Shown here: positions 42,771 through 50,369 of the stretch, in pieces | Layout of the letters: each line of letters begins with the position of its first letter | Position numbering within the stretch: position 1 is the stretch's first letter | Translations under genes and position numbers: made by a program | Assembly (NCBI GenBank): GCA_964458185.1 | Contig: CAYWFG010000008.1 | Coordinates: 9,449 to 73,448, forward strand | Direction: 5' to 3' | DNA: 64,000 nt | DNA from: AB-137-C09 sp964458185 | GTDB taxonomy: Bacteria; Pseudomonadota; Zetaproteobacteria; Mariprofundales; Mariprofundaceae | Notes under the pieces: model-generated | Seen by the model: the letters and a program-made list of their open reading frames with translations, nothing else | What the model was told of the DNA's origin: nothing | Database searches by the model: none

Positions 42771-42956
42771 TCACCAACTTGATTTAACCATGCCCGGAAT
42801 CTCACCTGCAAGCGCATGCTTACGCAGGCAAATTCTGCACATACCCAACTTACGGTACACAGAATGAGGACGACCACACAATTGGCAGCGCGTATAACGA
42901 CGCACTTTAAACTTTGGTGTACGCGCAGCTTTCGCAATCAACGCTTTCGTAGCCAT
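42771..42956 (-). CDS. rpsN: 30S ribosomal protein S14, zinc type (61 aa)
   Basis: This is the short form of S14 with a zinc ribbon. CQLCGRPHSVYRKLGMCRICLRKHA supplies two CxxC pairs. Most beta- and gammaproteobacteria have a 101-aa form without these cysteines, so this is a useful lineage marker. It lies in the normal slot between rplE and rpsH. Confidence 0.97.
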   Translation of the reverse strand: MATKALIAKAARTPKFKVRRYTRCQLCGRPHSVYRKLGMCRICLRKHALAGEIPGMVKSSW

Positions 42957-42965
42957 ACTAAGCTC

Positions 42966-43505
42966 CTAAGAACGGAACGGCATATTGAAGCATTTCAACA
43001 GCGCGCGTCCTTCGTCATTGGTGTTGGCAGACGTACAAATGGTAATATCCATACCACGAACTTTATCCACCTTGTCATATTCAATTTCAGGGAAAATAAT
43101 TTGTTCTTTTAAACCCAGCGTATAGTTTCCACGTCCGTCAAAAGACTTCGGCGAGACACCACGAAAATCACGAATGCGAGGCAGGGCAACATTAACCAAG
43201 CGGTCAAAGAACTCCCACATTTTTTCCCCACGCAATGTCACCCGACAACCGACCGACATACCTTCGCGCAACTTAAAGTTAGCAATCGACTTCTTTGACT
43301 TGGTAACAATGGGTTTTTGCCCAGTTATTGCTGCCATATCAGCCGTTGCACCATCAAGAAGCTTGGCGTTTGCCGAGGCCTCACCCACACCCATATTCAC
43401 TACAATTTTAGTAATTTGAGGAACTTGCATGGGGTTTTTATAACCAAATGCTTTGGTGAGTTCAGGTGCTACACGCGACTTGTAATCATCCTTTAAACGA
43501 GCCAT
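42966..43505 (-). CDS. rplE: 50S ribosomal protein L5
   Basis: This 179-aa 5S rRNA-binding protein has NPMQVPQITKIVVNMGVGEASANAKLLDGA, AITGQKPIVTKSKKSIANFKLREGMSVGCRVTLRG and the terminal ANTNDEGRALLKCFNMPFRS, all intact. Confidence 0.98.
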   Translation of the reverse strand: MARLKDDYKSRVAPELTKAFGYKNPMQVPQITKIVVNMGVGEASANAKLLDGATADMAAITGQKPIVTKSKKSIANFKLREGMSVGCRVTLRGEKMWEFFDRLVNVALPRIRDFRGVSPKSFDGRGNYTLGLKEQIIFPEIEYDKVDKVRGMDITICTSANTNDEGRALLKCFNMPFRS

Positions 43506-43517
43506 CTTGTATAACCC

Positions 43518-43847
43518 CTACCGATCCTGAACTTCGCCACATTTGCGGCAACGACGTACTTTACGTCCGTCTTCTAACATCTTCACGCCCAATCGAACGC
43601 CTGATTGGCAATTCGGGCAAAAGTATTGCACATTAGACAATGCAATAGGGGCTTCTTTTTCTAAGATTCCACCATTACTGTTCGCTGATTGGCGGGTATG
43701 GCGTTTCACCATATTCACTTTAGAAATCAATACACGACCAGATGTTGGCAGTATTTTGATTACTTTTCCTCGCAATCCACGATCTCGTCCAGCAATCACC
43801 GTCACCTCATCGTCACGGCGAATGCGAGTTTTCACTTCGGCAACCAT
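43518..43847 (-). CDS. rplX: 50S ribosomal protein L24
   Basis: This 109-aa protein has the KOW motif in DEVTVIAGRDRGLRGKVIKILPTSGRVLISKVNMVKRHTR. The C-terminal CPNCQSGVRLGVKMLEDGRKVRRCRKCGEVQ holds four cysteines as two CxxC pairs, a zinc-ribbon form. I chose MVAEVKTR as start. AGGAG sits 7 nt before it, whereas the ATG two codons earlier is too close to that site. Confidence 0.95.
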   Translation of the reverse strand: MVAEVKTRIRRDDEVTVIAGRDRGLRGKVIKILPTSGRVLISKVNMVKRHTRQSANSNGGILEKEAPIALSNVQYFCPNCQSGVRLGVKMLEDGRKVRRCRKCGEVQDR

Positions 43848-43863
43848 TTCCATACTCCTTCGC

Positions 43864-44232
43864 TTACAATACTTCAGGGGCAAGAGAAATAATTCTCATG
43901 TATCCCTTGTTACGAAGTTCTCTTGTTACTGGACCAAAAATACGTGTGCCAATGGGTTCGCCCTGCTTACTTAGCAGCACCGCTGCATTTTCATCAAAGC
44001 GAATGGAGCTGCCATCAGGACGACGAAATTCTTTGGCTGTACGAACGACAACAGCACGTTGAACTTCACCTTTCTTTACCTTGCCATTGGGGGCAGCTTC
44101 TTTTACTGCCACCACAATCACATCACCCACACTGGCATAACGACGTTTTGAACCGCCAAGCACTTTAATACAAGCAACTTTTCTTGCGCCAGAATTATCT
44201 GCAACTTGCAATACTGTTTCAGTTTGAATCAT
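43864..44232 (-). CDS. rplN: 50S ribosomal protein L14
   Basis: This 122-aa protein runs MIQTETVLQVADNSGARKVACIKVLGGSKRRYASVGDVIVVAVKEA to TRELRNKGYMRIISLAPEVL. It is the docking site of RsfS, whose gene is at 6756 in this window. Confidence 0.98.
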   Translation of the reverse strand: MIQTETVLQVADNSGARKVACIKVLGGSKRRYASVGDVIVVAVKEAAPNGKVKKGEVQRAVVVRTAKEFRRPDGSSIRFDENAAVLLSKQGEPIGTRIFGPVTRELRNKGYMRIISLAPEVL

Positions 44233-44243
44233 AAATCACCGCC

Positions 44244-44510
44244 TCACAGTTGGTCAGCGCGGGTAATGATATCAATCATTGCCCACCGTTTGCGACGTGA
44301 AATAGGCGTGGATTCAATAATGCGTACGGTATCACCGATATTGCAATCATTGCTTTCATCATGTGCCATATATTTTTTATGCGAGCGAACGGTTTTGCGG
44401 TAACGCGGGTGCAAAAAAGTACGCTCAACACGCACAACGATTGTTTTATCGCCTTTATTGCTAACAACCACGCCTTCCAGCTTACGTTTATTACTCTTAA
44501 CTTCAGACAT
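44244..44510 (-). CDS. rpsQ: 30S ribosomal protein S17
   Basis: This 88-aa OB-fold protein has LEGVVVSNKGDKTIVVRVERTFLHPRYRKTVRSHKKYMAHDESNDCNIGDTVRIIESTPISRRKRW. Confidence 0.98.
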   Translation of the reverse strand: MSEVKSNKRKLEGVVVSNKGDKTIVVRVERTFLHPRYRKTVRSHKKYMAHDESNDCNIGDTVRIIESTPISRRKRWAMIDIITRADQL

Positions 44511-44519
44511 GCTCTACCT

Positions 44520-44708
44520 CTAACTACGGCGTTCAGACATGATCGTCTGAATACGGGCAATATCACGCTTCACTTGACCAATGCGTGCGGTGTTTGTGAT
44601 CTGAACCGTTGCTTTTTGAAAGCGAAGTTTTAAATGCTCTGCTGCCAATTCTTCAAGCTGTTCTTGCAGTTCAGCTTCTTTTTTATTCCGCAAATCAGAT
44701 GCTTTCAT
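44520..44708 (-). CDS. rpmC: 50S ribosomal protein L29
   Basis: This 62-aa helical hairpin at the exit tunnel starts MKASDLRNKKEAELQEQLEELAAEHLKLRFQKA. Its ATG overlaps the rplP stop by 4 nt. Confidence 0.97.
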   Translation of the reverse strand: MKASDLRNKKEAELQEQLEELAAEHLKLRFQKATVQITNTARIGQVKRDIARIQTIMSERRS

Positions 44709-45127
44709 CGCCCAACTCCGCGCATAACAATTTTAGTGCGAATAGGTAATTTCGCAGCAGCACGCTCTAATGCGCCCCGCGCCAAATCTTCATCAACACC
44801 GTCCATCTCATACAAAATGCGTCCAGCTTTTACTGCTGCCACCCAGAATTCTGGTGAGCCTTTACCGCTGCCCATTCGGACTTCAGCAGGTTTTTTGGAC
44901 ACAGGAAGATCAGGAAACATACGAATCCAGATACGTCCTTGACGTTTAATGTGACGGGTCATGGCAACACGGGCAGCTTCAATTTGACGCGCCGTAATGC
45001 GACCAGGTTCCATGGCTTTTAGCCCAATTTCACCAAAATTAAGCGACGCGCCACGTGGTGATTTACCACGGATACGTTGCAATTCTTTATGGTGTTTGCG
45101 CCAGCGAATTTTCTTTGGTTGTAACAT
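44705..45127 (-). CDS. rplP: 50S ribosomal protein L16
   Basis: This 140-aa protein has MLQPKKIRWRKHHKELQRIRG, LKAMEPGRITARQIEAARVAMTRHIKRQGRIWIRMFPDLPVSKKPAEVRMGSGKGSPEFWVAAVKAGRILYE. It is complete and lies between rpsC and rpmC. Confidence 0.98.
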   Translation of the reverse strand: MLQPKKIRWRKHHKELQRIRGKSPRGASLNFGEIGLKAMEPGRITARQIEAARVAMTRHIKRQGRIWIRMFPDLPVSKKPAEVRMGSGKGSPEFWVAAVKAGRILYEMDGVDEDLARGALERAAAKLPIRTKIVMRGVGR

Positions 45128-45148
45128 AACTACTCGGCCTTCCGTCAG

Positions 45149-45796
45149 CTATTTCTTATTTTGGGCATCATCACCCAGCTTTTCGCCGTTGAATACCCAT
45201 ACTTTAACACCAACAATACCGTAGGTCGTCTTGGCTTCTGAAAAACCATAACCAATATCCGCCCGCAATGTATGCAGCGGAACACGTCCCTCACGGTACC
45301 ATTCCATGCGTGCAATATCTGCACCGCCCAATCGACCCGAGCAATTAATACGCACACCCTTAGCACCCATGCGCATAGCACCTTGAACCGCACGTTTCAT
45401 CGCGCGACGGTAAGAGATACGACGCTCAAGCTGCATGGCAATATTTTCTGCCACCAGTTGTGCTTCTGCTTCAGGACGACGCACTTCAACAATGTAAATT
45501 TGAACATCGCGTGCTGTGCGACGGATCAATTCACGGCGAAGTGCCTCAATTTCAGAACCTTTTTTACCAATCACTACGCCAGGTCTTGCCGTATGAACAC
45601 TGATTTTAATTTTATCAGTCGGACGCTCAATCACAATACGCGATACATGCGCGTGTTTCAAGCGAGCTTTCACATAGGTGCGAAGTTCAATATCTTGGCG
45701 CAATTGCGCGCCAAAATTCTTTTCAGCATACCAGACTGATTCCCAGCCGCGACTGATTCCAACCCTGAAACCAAGTGGGTGTACTTTCTGCCCCAT
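45149..45796 (-). CDS. rpsC: 30S ribosomal protein S3
   Basis: This 215-aa mRNA-entry protein starts MGQKVHPLGFRVGISRGWESVWY. The KH domain has GVVIGKKGSEIEALRREL (about 76-93) and the C-terminal half is GMRMGAKGVRINCSGRLGGADIARMEWYREGRVPLHTLRADI. The ATG is preceded by GGGAG. A TTG one codon upstream is not needed. Confidence 0.98.
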   Translation of the reverse strand: MGQKVHPLGFRVGISRGWESVWYAEKNFGAQLRQDIELRTYVKARLKHAHVSRIVIERPTDKIKISVHTARPGVVIGKKGSEIEALRRELIRRTARDVQIYIVEVRRPEAEAQLVAENIAMQLERRISYRRAMKRAVQGAMRMGAKGVRINCSGRLGGADIARMEWYREGRVPLHTLRADIGYGFSEAKTTYGIVGVKVWVFNGEKLGDDAQNKK

Positions 45797-45808
45797 CAAC
45801 GAACTCCC

Positions 45809-46150
45809 TTAACTAACTTGACGAACAGCAATCAATACATGACTGCGGCGGTGAAAACGTTTGCGCATTCTGCCCATACCTTTAGGGCGGAAACGCTTTA
45901 AGGTCTGGCCTTCATCAACAGTAGCCGTTGATACAATCAAATGATCTACATCAAGATCATTGTTTTGCTCAGCATTGGCAATCGCTGACTTCAGAACTTT
46001 TTCAACAATTCTAGCCGCTTTCTTTGGCGATAATTCTAACACCGCCAAAGCACGGCTAACTGGCAACCCACGAACAGCGTCTGCAATCAGGCGCACTTTC
46101 TGAGCACTCATCTGTGCGTCTCTATGCAGAGCGCGTACTTCTTCGCTCAT
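45809..46150 (-). CDS. rplV: 50S ribosomal protein L22
   Basis: This 113-aa exit-tunnel protein has QKVRLIADAVRGLPVSRALAVLELSPKKAARIVEKVLKSAIANAEQN and the beta-hairpin RFRPKGMGRMRKRFHRRSHV, the known macrolide-resistance region. Confidence 0.98.
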   Translation of the reverse strand: MSEEVRALHRDAQMSAQKVRLIADAVRGLPVSRALAVLELSPKKAARIVEKVLKSAIANAEQNNDLDVDHLIVSTATVDEGQTLKRFRPKGMGRMRKRFHRRSHVLIAVRQVS

Positions 46151-46156
46151 TTCATG

Positions 46157-46438
46157 CTACCTCTTCTTTCTCGCTTTTTTATCAGCACCGTGACCATAAT
46201 AGGTTCGCGTTGGTGAAAATTCGCCAAGCTTATGACCGACCATATTTTCTGTAACAAATACAGGAATAAATTTATTGCCGTTATGCACAGCAAAATTCAA
46301 ACCTACAAACTCAGGCGTAATGGTAGAACGACGTGACCATGTTTTAAGTACTGTCTTTTTACCTTCAGCCACATAACGAGACACCTTTTTTTGCAAAGAT
46401 GGCTCAATATAAGCGCCTTTTTTAAGCGAACGTGCCAT
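46157..46438 (-). CDS. rpsS: 30S ribosomal protein S19
   Basis: This 93-aa head protein has MARSLKKGAYIEPSLQKKV, TWSRRSTITPEFVGLNFAVHNGNKFIPVFVTENMVGHKLGEFSPTRTYYGH. Confidence 0.98.
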   Translation of the reverse strand: MARSLKKGAYIEPSLQKKVSRYVAEGKKTVLKTWSRRSTITPEFVGLNFAVHNGNKFIPVFVTENMVGHKLGEFSPTRTYYGHGADKKARKKR

Positions 46439-46447
46439 GATCTATCC

Positions 46448-47278
46448 TCACTTCTGGTTCCTACGGCGAACAATGTCACGACTGGAAGCCTTATTCTTCT
46501 TGCGTGTTTTATGACCCTTCGTTGGCACACCCCAAGGTGTCACTGGGTGACGACCACCTGAAGTACGCCCTTCACCACCACCATGCGGATGGTCAACAGG
46601 GTTCATTGCCACACCACGAACGTGGGGGCGCACACCCTGCCAGCGTGAACGGCCAGCTTTACCTACCTTAGCATTCGAATGGTCAGCGTTTCCAACAACA
46701 CCGATCGAAGCCATGCAGCGAATATCAACACGTCTAAATTCACCAGATGGAAGTTTAAGAATGGCTTTACCGCCTTCTTTACCCATCAATTGAATGCCAG
46801 CACCTGCGCTACGAGCCATTTGCCCGCCTTTACCCGGTTTCATTTCAATATTGTGCAGCATAGTACCCACACGAATATTGCTGATCGGCAGCGCATTGCC
46901 AGGCTTGATCTCTGCATCTCCCCCTGCCATCACTGCATCACCAGCACGCAGACCTTGCGGGGCAAGAATATAACGCTTATCGCCATTACTGAAAATAACA
47001 AGGGCAATATGCGAAGTACGATTAGGATCATACTCAAGGCGCGACACTATACCTTCAATTCCGTGATTGTCACGTTTAAAATCAACATCACGCAATAAAC
47101 GCTTGTGTCCACCACCAATATGACGTGCTGTCATGCGACCGTTATTGTTACGACCACCTGTTTTGGTGGCACCGCGTGTTAACGACTTTAATGGACCACC
47201 CTTGTGCAACTCTGGTGTTACTGCCGCAACACGACCGCGAGAACCATTAGTATTGGGCTTTAATGCTTTCAATGCCAT
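46448..47278 (-). CDS. rplB: 50S ribosomal protein L2
   Basis: This 276-aa peptidyl-transferase-centre protein has GRNNNGRMTARHIGGGHKRLLRDVDFKRD and the C-terminal VRGVAMNPVDHPHGGGEGRTSGGRHPVTPWG with the conserved histidine. Confidence 0.98.
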   Translation of the reverse strand: MALKALKPNTNGSRGRVAAVTPELHKGGPLKSLTRGATKTGGRNNNGRMTARHIGGGHKRLLRDVDFKRDNHGIEGIVSRLEYDPNRTSHIALVIFSNGDKRYILAPQGLRAGDAVMAGGDAEIKPGNALPISNIRVGTMLHNIEMKPGKGGQMARSAGAGIQLMGKEGGKAILKLPSGEFRRVDIRCMASIGVVGNADHSNAKVGKAGRSRWQGVRPHVRGVAMNPVDHPHGGGEGRTSGGRHPVTPWGVPTKGHKTRKKNKASSRDIVRRRNQK

Positions 47279-47281
47279 GAT

Positions 47282-47581
47282 TTATGCCTCTTCTTCTGGA
47301 TCAATAGATTGACCTTCAACAAGACGAACAACCGCTTTGCGGTAACCAGGGCGTTTACCCACATGCGCACCACGTCGACGTTCTTTACCTGGAATGGTAA
47401 TCACCTGAATCTTTTCTACTTGAACTTCAAAAATAGTTTGCACAGCTTGTTTCACATCAGCCTTAGTGGCACGATTAGAAATTTTAAACACATATTGATT
47501 ATTTTCTGCTTTCGCACCATAGCTTTTTTCTGTAATTACAGGAGAAAGCAGGGTATTCATGTCTTTGTAGTTTGCACTCAT
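47282..47581 (-). CDS. rplW: 50S ribosomal protein L23
   Basis: This 99-aa protein forms the docking site for trigger factor and SRP. LLSPVITEKSYGAKAENNQYVFKISNRATKADVKQAVQTIFEVQVEKIQVI is standard. It overlaps the rplD stop by 4 nt. Confidence 0.98.
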   Translation of the reverse strand: MSANYKDMNTLLSPVITEKSYGAKAENNQYVFKISNRATKADVKQAVQTIFEVQVEKIQVITIPGKERRRGAHVGKRPGYRKAVVRLVEGQSIDPEEEA

Positions 47582-48201
47582 GACAGATTCCCCTCAATTT
47601 TTTCCAGTGCAGATTCAGTCAATACAACACGATCAAACTTCATCAAGTCATGCAGGTTTACCTGACCATCAAGCACCACTTTAACACCCACCAAATTGCG
47701 CGAAGACAATTCGATTTCACGGGTAAGTTCGCTTACAACATACAATGCCGAAGGCGTTGCCAAGGCTGTGGTCACTTCAACAAACGACTTAGTTTTAACA
47801 ATCGGTAAATCTAACGTGTTTAGCACCGTGATACGTTCATTGCGAAGCGCATCAGACAACACCATACGCACAGCCAAACGACGTTCTTTACGATTCACAC
47901 GACTGGCAAAAGATGATTCCCCTTTAGGGCCATGTGCTACGCCACCATGCCGCCATTGTGCAGAACGGGTAGAACCTTGCCGCGCACGACCTGTTCCTTT
48001 TTGTTTCCATGGTTTTCTACCACCACCTGAAACATCACCGCGTGTTTTACTCTTCGCTGTGCCTGCACGTTGTGCCAAGGCAAGTGATGCATAAACACGA
48101 TGGACATAACCTGTATCCAAATCAATATCAAACACGGCTGCATTTAATGCACGGCTGCCAACCACTTCATTTTTTTGGTTGACGATATTAATGTCTGCCA
48201 T
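47578..48201 (-). CDS. rplD: 50S ribosomal protein L4
   Basis: This 207-aa protein has the tunnel loop TRGDVSGGGRKPWKQKGTGRARQGSTRSAQWRHGGVAHGP. In E. coli L4 represses the S10 operon. No equivalent leader is expected here because rpsJ is internal to a longer operon. Confidence 0.98.
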   Translation of the reverse strand: MADINIVNQKNEVVGSRALNAAVFDIDLDTGYVHRVYASLALAQRAGTAKSKTRGDVSGGGRKPWKQKGTGRARQGSTRSAQWRHGGVAHGPKGESSFASRVNRKERRLAVRMVLSDALRNERITVLNTLDLPIVKTKSFVEVTTALATPSALYVVSELTREIELSSRNLVGVKVVLDGQVNLHDLMKFDRVVLTESALEKIEGNLS

Positions 48202-48202
48202 A

Positions 48203-48832
48203 TTACGCTCCCTTCACAGCAGGGCGAATTTCAATCAGGCCTTGCTTCGCACCAGGTACTGCGCCGCGCACTAAAATGCGATTCTGCTCAGCATCAACAC
48301 GAACAACCTCAAGATTTTGCACCGTAGCCCGCACAGCACCATGATGACCCGGCATTTTCTTACCTGGGAATACACGACCTGGCCATTGGCATTGACCTGT
48401 TGAACCCATTTGACGATGCGTTTTTTCTGCACCATGGGTTGCACGACCACCAGCAAAACCATAGCGTTTCATCACACCAGTAAAACCACGACCTTTCGAT
48501 GTGCCAGAGACATCAACTTTTTGCCCAGCTTCAAACATGGTCGCATCTAACACTTGACCCAATGTAAACTCAGCATTCGCAGCGATGCGAAATTCTTTCA
48601 TCGCACCCATTTCTTCTTGCCCTTGCTTGGCATAATGACCTTGCACGGCACGGCTAGAGCCTTTGCGTGCATCACCATAACCAACTTGAACGGCATCATA
48701 ACCATCACGGTCAGCAGTTCTTCGTGCAATCACTTTGCACGTTTCAATTTTTAATACAGTGACAGGAACTGCAGAACCATCTTCTGCAAAAACTTGCGTC
48801 ATTCCCGCCTTACGGGCGATCAAACCACACAT
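48203..48832 (-). CDS. rplC: 50S ribosomal protein L3
   Basis: This 209-aa protein has GLIARKAGMTQVFAEDGSAVPVTVLKIE and the central GTSKGRGFTGVMKRYGFAGGRATHGAEKTHRQMGSTGQCQWPGRVFPGKKMPGHHG, including the glutamine that PrmB-type enzymes methylate in other species. Confidence 0.98.
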   Translation of the reverse strand: MCGLIARKAGMTQVFAEDGSAVPVTVLKIETCKVIARRTADRDGYDAVQVGYGDARKGSSRAVQGHYAKQGQEEMGAMKEFRIAANAEFTLGQVLDATMFEAGQKVDVSGTSKGRGFTGVMKRYGFAGGRATHGAEKTHRQMGSTGQCQWPGRVFPGKKMPGHHGAVRATVQNLEVVRVDAEQNRILVRGAVPGAKQGLIEIRPAVKGA

Positions 48833-48844
48833 GATGTTCTCCTG

Positions 48845-49153
48845 CTACAGCTTGATTTCGACATCGACACCTGATGGAAGATTTAACTTCATCAGGGCAT
48901 CCACCGTTTGAGGGGTAGGACGGTCAATATCAAGCAAGCGTTTATGGGTACGAATCTCGAATTGTTCACGAGAATCTTTGTATTTATGCGGTGAACGAAT
49001 CACGCAAAATTTACGAATGCGGGTGGGGATGGGAATAGGCCCACGAACCACTGCGCCCGTACGTTTAGCCGTCGCGACAATATCTTCAGCACTCTTATCA
49101 AGAATGCGATGATCAAATGCCTTCAGGCGAATTCGGATACTTTGAGTTGCCAT
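48845..49153 (-). CDS. rpsJ: 30S ribosomal protein S10 (NusE)
   Basis: This 102-aa protein also acts in antitermination as the partner of NusB (gene at 31588). IRIRLKAFDHRILDKSAEDIVATAKRTGAVVRGPIPIPTRIRKFCVIRSPHKYKDSREQFEIRTHKRLLDI is standard. It directly follows tuf. Confidence 0.98.
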   Translation of the reverse strand: MATQSIRIRLKAFDHRILDKSAEDIVATAKRTGAVVRGPIPIPTRIRKFCVIRSPHKYKDSREQFEIRTHKRLLDIDRPTPQTVDALMKLNLPSGVDVEIKL

Positions 49154-49168
49154 ATGAAATCGGCTCCT

Positions 49169-50359
49169 TTATTCGCTAATCTCAGTTACAACGCCAGCGC
49201 CCACTGTGCGGCCGCCTTCACGAATCGCAAAACGCAATTCTTTATCCATCGCAATCGGTGTAATCAAGGTGACATCCATTGATACATTATCACCAGGCAT
49301 TACCATTTCTGTACCTTCAGGTAAGGTAACAGAACCTGTTACATCGGTGGTACGGAAATAAAACTGTGGGCGATAACCATTAAAGAATGGGGTATGACGA
49401 CCGCCTTCTTCTTTGGTCAAGATATACGCTTCAGCTTTAAATTTGGTGTGCGGGTTGATTGAACCCGGTTTTGCCAATACTTGACCGCGCTCAACATCTT
49501 CACGTTTCGTGCCGCGCAATAATGCACCGATATTGTCGCCTGCTTCACCACGATCTAGCAGCTTGCGGAACATTTCCACGCCTGTACAAATCGTTTTAGT
49601 GGTATCACGGATGCCAACAATTTCAATTTCTTCGCCGACAGTCACAACGCCTTGCTCAACACGCCCTGTTACCACAGTGCCACGACCAGAGATAGAAAAC
49701 ACGTCTTCAATTGGCATCAAAAACGGACGATCAATCGGACGATCTGGCGTGGGGATAAAGCTATCCACCGCTTCCATCAATTTGTGAATAGCAGGCGCAC
49801 CAATATCAGAAGTATCACCCTCTAACGCTTTAAGTGCAGAACCGATAATTACAGGGGTATCGTCACCAGGGAAATCGTAAGAATCAAGTAGCTCACGGAC
49901 TTCCATTTCTACCAATTCCAGCAATTCATCATCATCCACCATGTCTGCTTTGTTCAAGAAGACAACCAAATGAGGAACGTTTACCTGACGCGCTAACAAT
50001 ACATGTTCACGGGTTTGTGGCATGGGACCATCAGCTGCCGAAACAACCAAGATACCGCCGTCCATCTGCGCTGCACCCGTAATCATATTTTTTACATAAT
50101 CAGCATGCCCTGGGCAATCTACATGGGCATAATGACGGGCTTTTGTTTCGTATTCAACGTGGGCTGTCGCAATGGTAATACCGCGTTCACGCTCTTCAGG
50201 TGCGCCATCAATATCGCCATAATCTTTAAATTCTGCCAACCCTTCTGCTGCCAACACCTTAGTGATAGCAGCCGTTAATGTTGTTTTACCGTGATCAACG
50301 TGACCAATAGTGCCAATGTTGACGTGCGGCTTGGTACGCTCAAATTTTTCTTTTGACAT
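49169..50359 (-). CDS. tuf: Elongation factor Tu
   Basis: This 396-aa GTPase delivers aminoacyl-tRNA. GHVDHGKT (19-26), DCPGHADY (81-88) and NKAD (about 136-139) are the G1, G3 and G4 motifs. The C-terminal PQFYFRTTDVTG and PGDNVSMDVTLITPIAMDKELRFAIREGGRTVGAGVV are intact. It is the only tuf in the window. Confidence 0.99.
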   Translation of the reverse strand: MSKEKFERTKPHVNIGTIGHVDHGKTTLTAAITKVLAAEGLAEFKDYGDIDGAPEERERGITIATAHVEYETKARHYAHVDCPGHADYVKNMITGAAQMDGGILVVSAADGPMPQTREHVLLARQVNVPHLVVFLNKADMVDDDELLELVEMEVRELLDSYDFPGDDTPVIIGSALKALEGDTSDIGAPAIHKLMEAVDSFIPTPDRPIDRPFLMPIEDVFSISGRGTVVTGRVEQGVVTVGEEIEIVGIRDTTKTICTGVEMFRKLLDRGEAGDNIGALLRGTKREDVERGQVLAKPGSINPHTKFKAEAYILTKEEGGRHTPFFNGYRPQFYFRTTDVTGSVTLPEGTEMVMPGDNVSMDVTLITPIAMDKELRFAIREGGRTVGAGVVTEISE

Positions 50360-50369
50360 GAATAAACTC

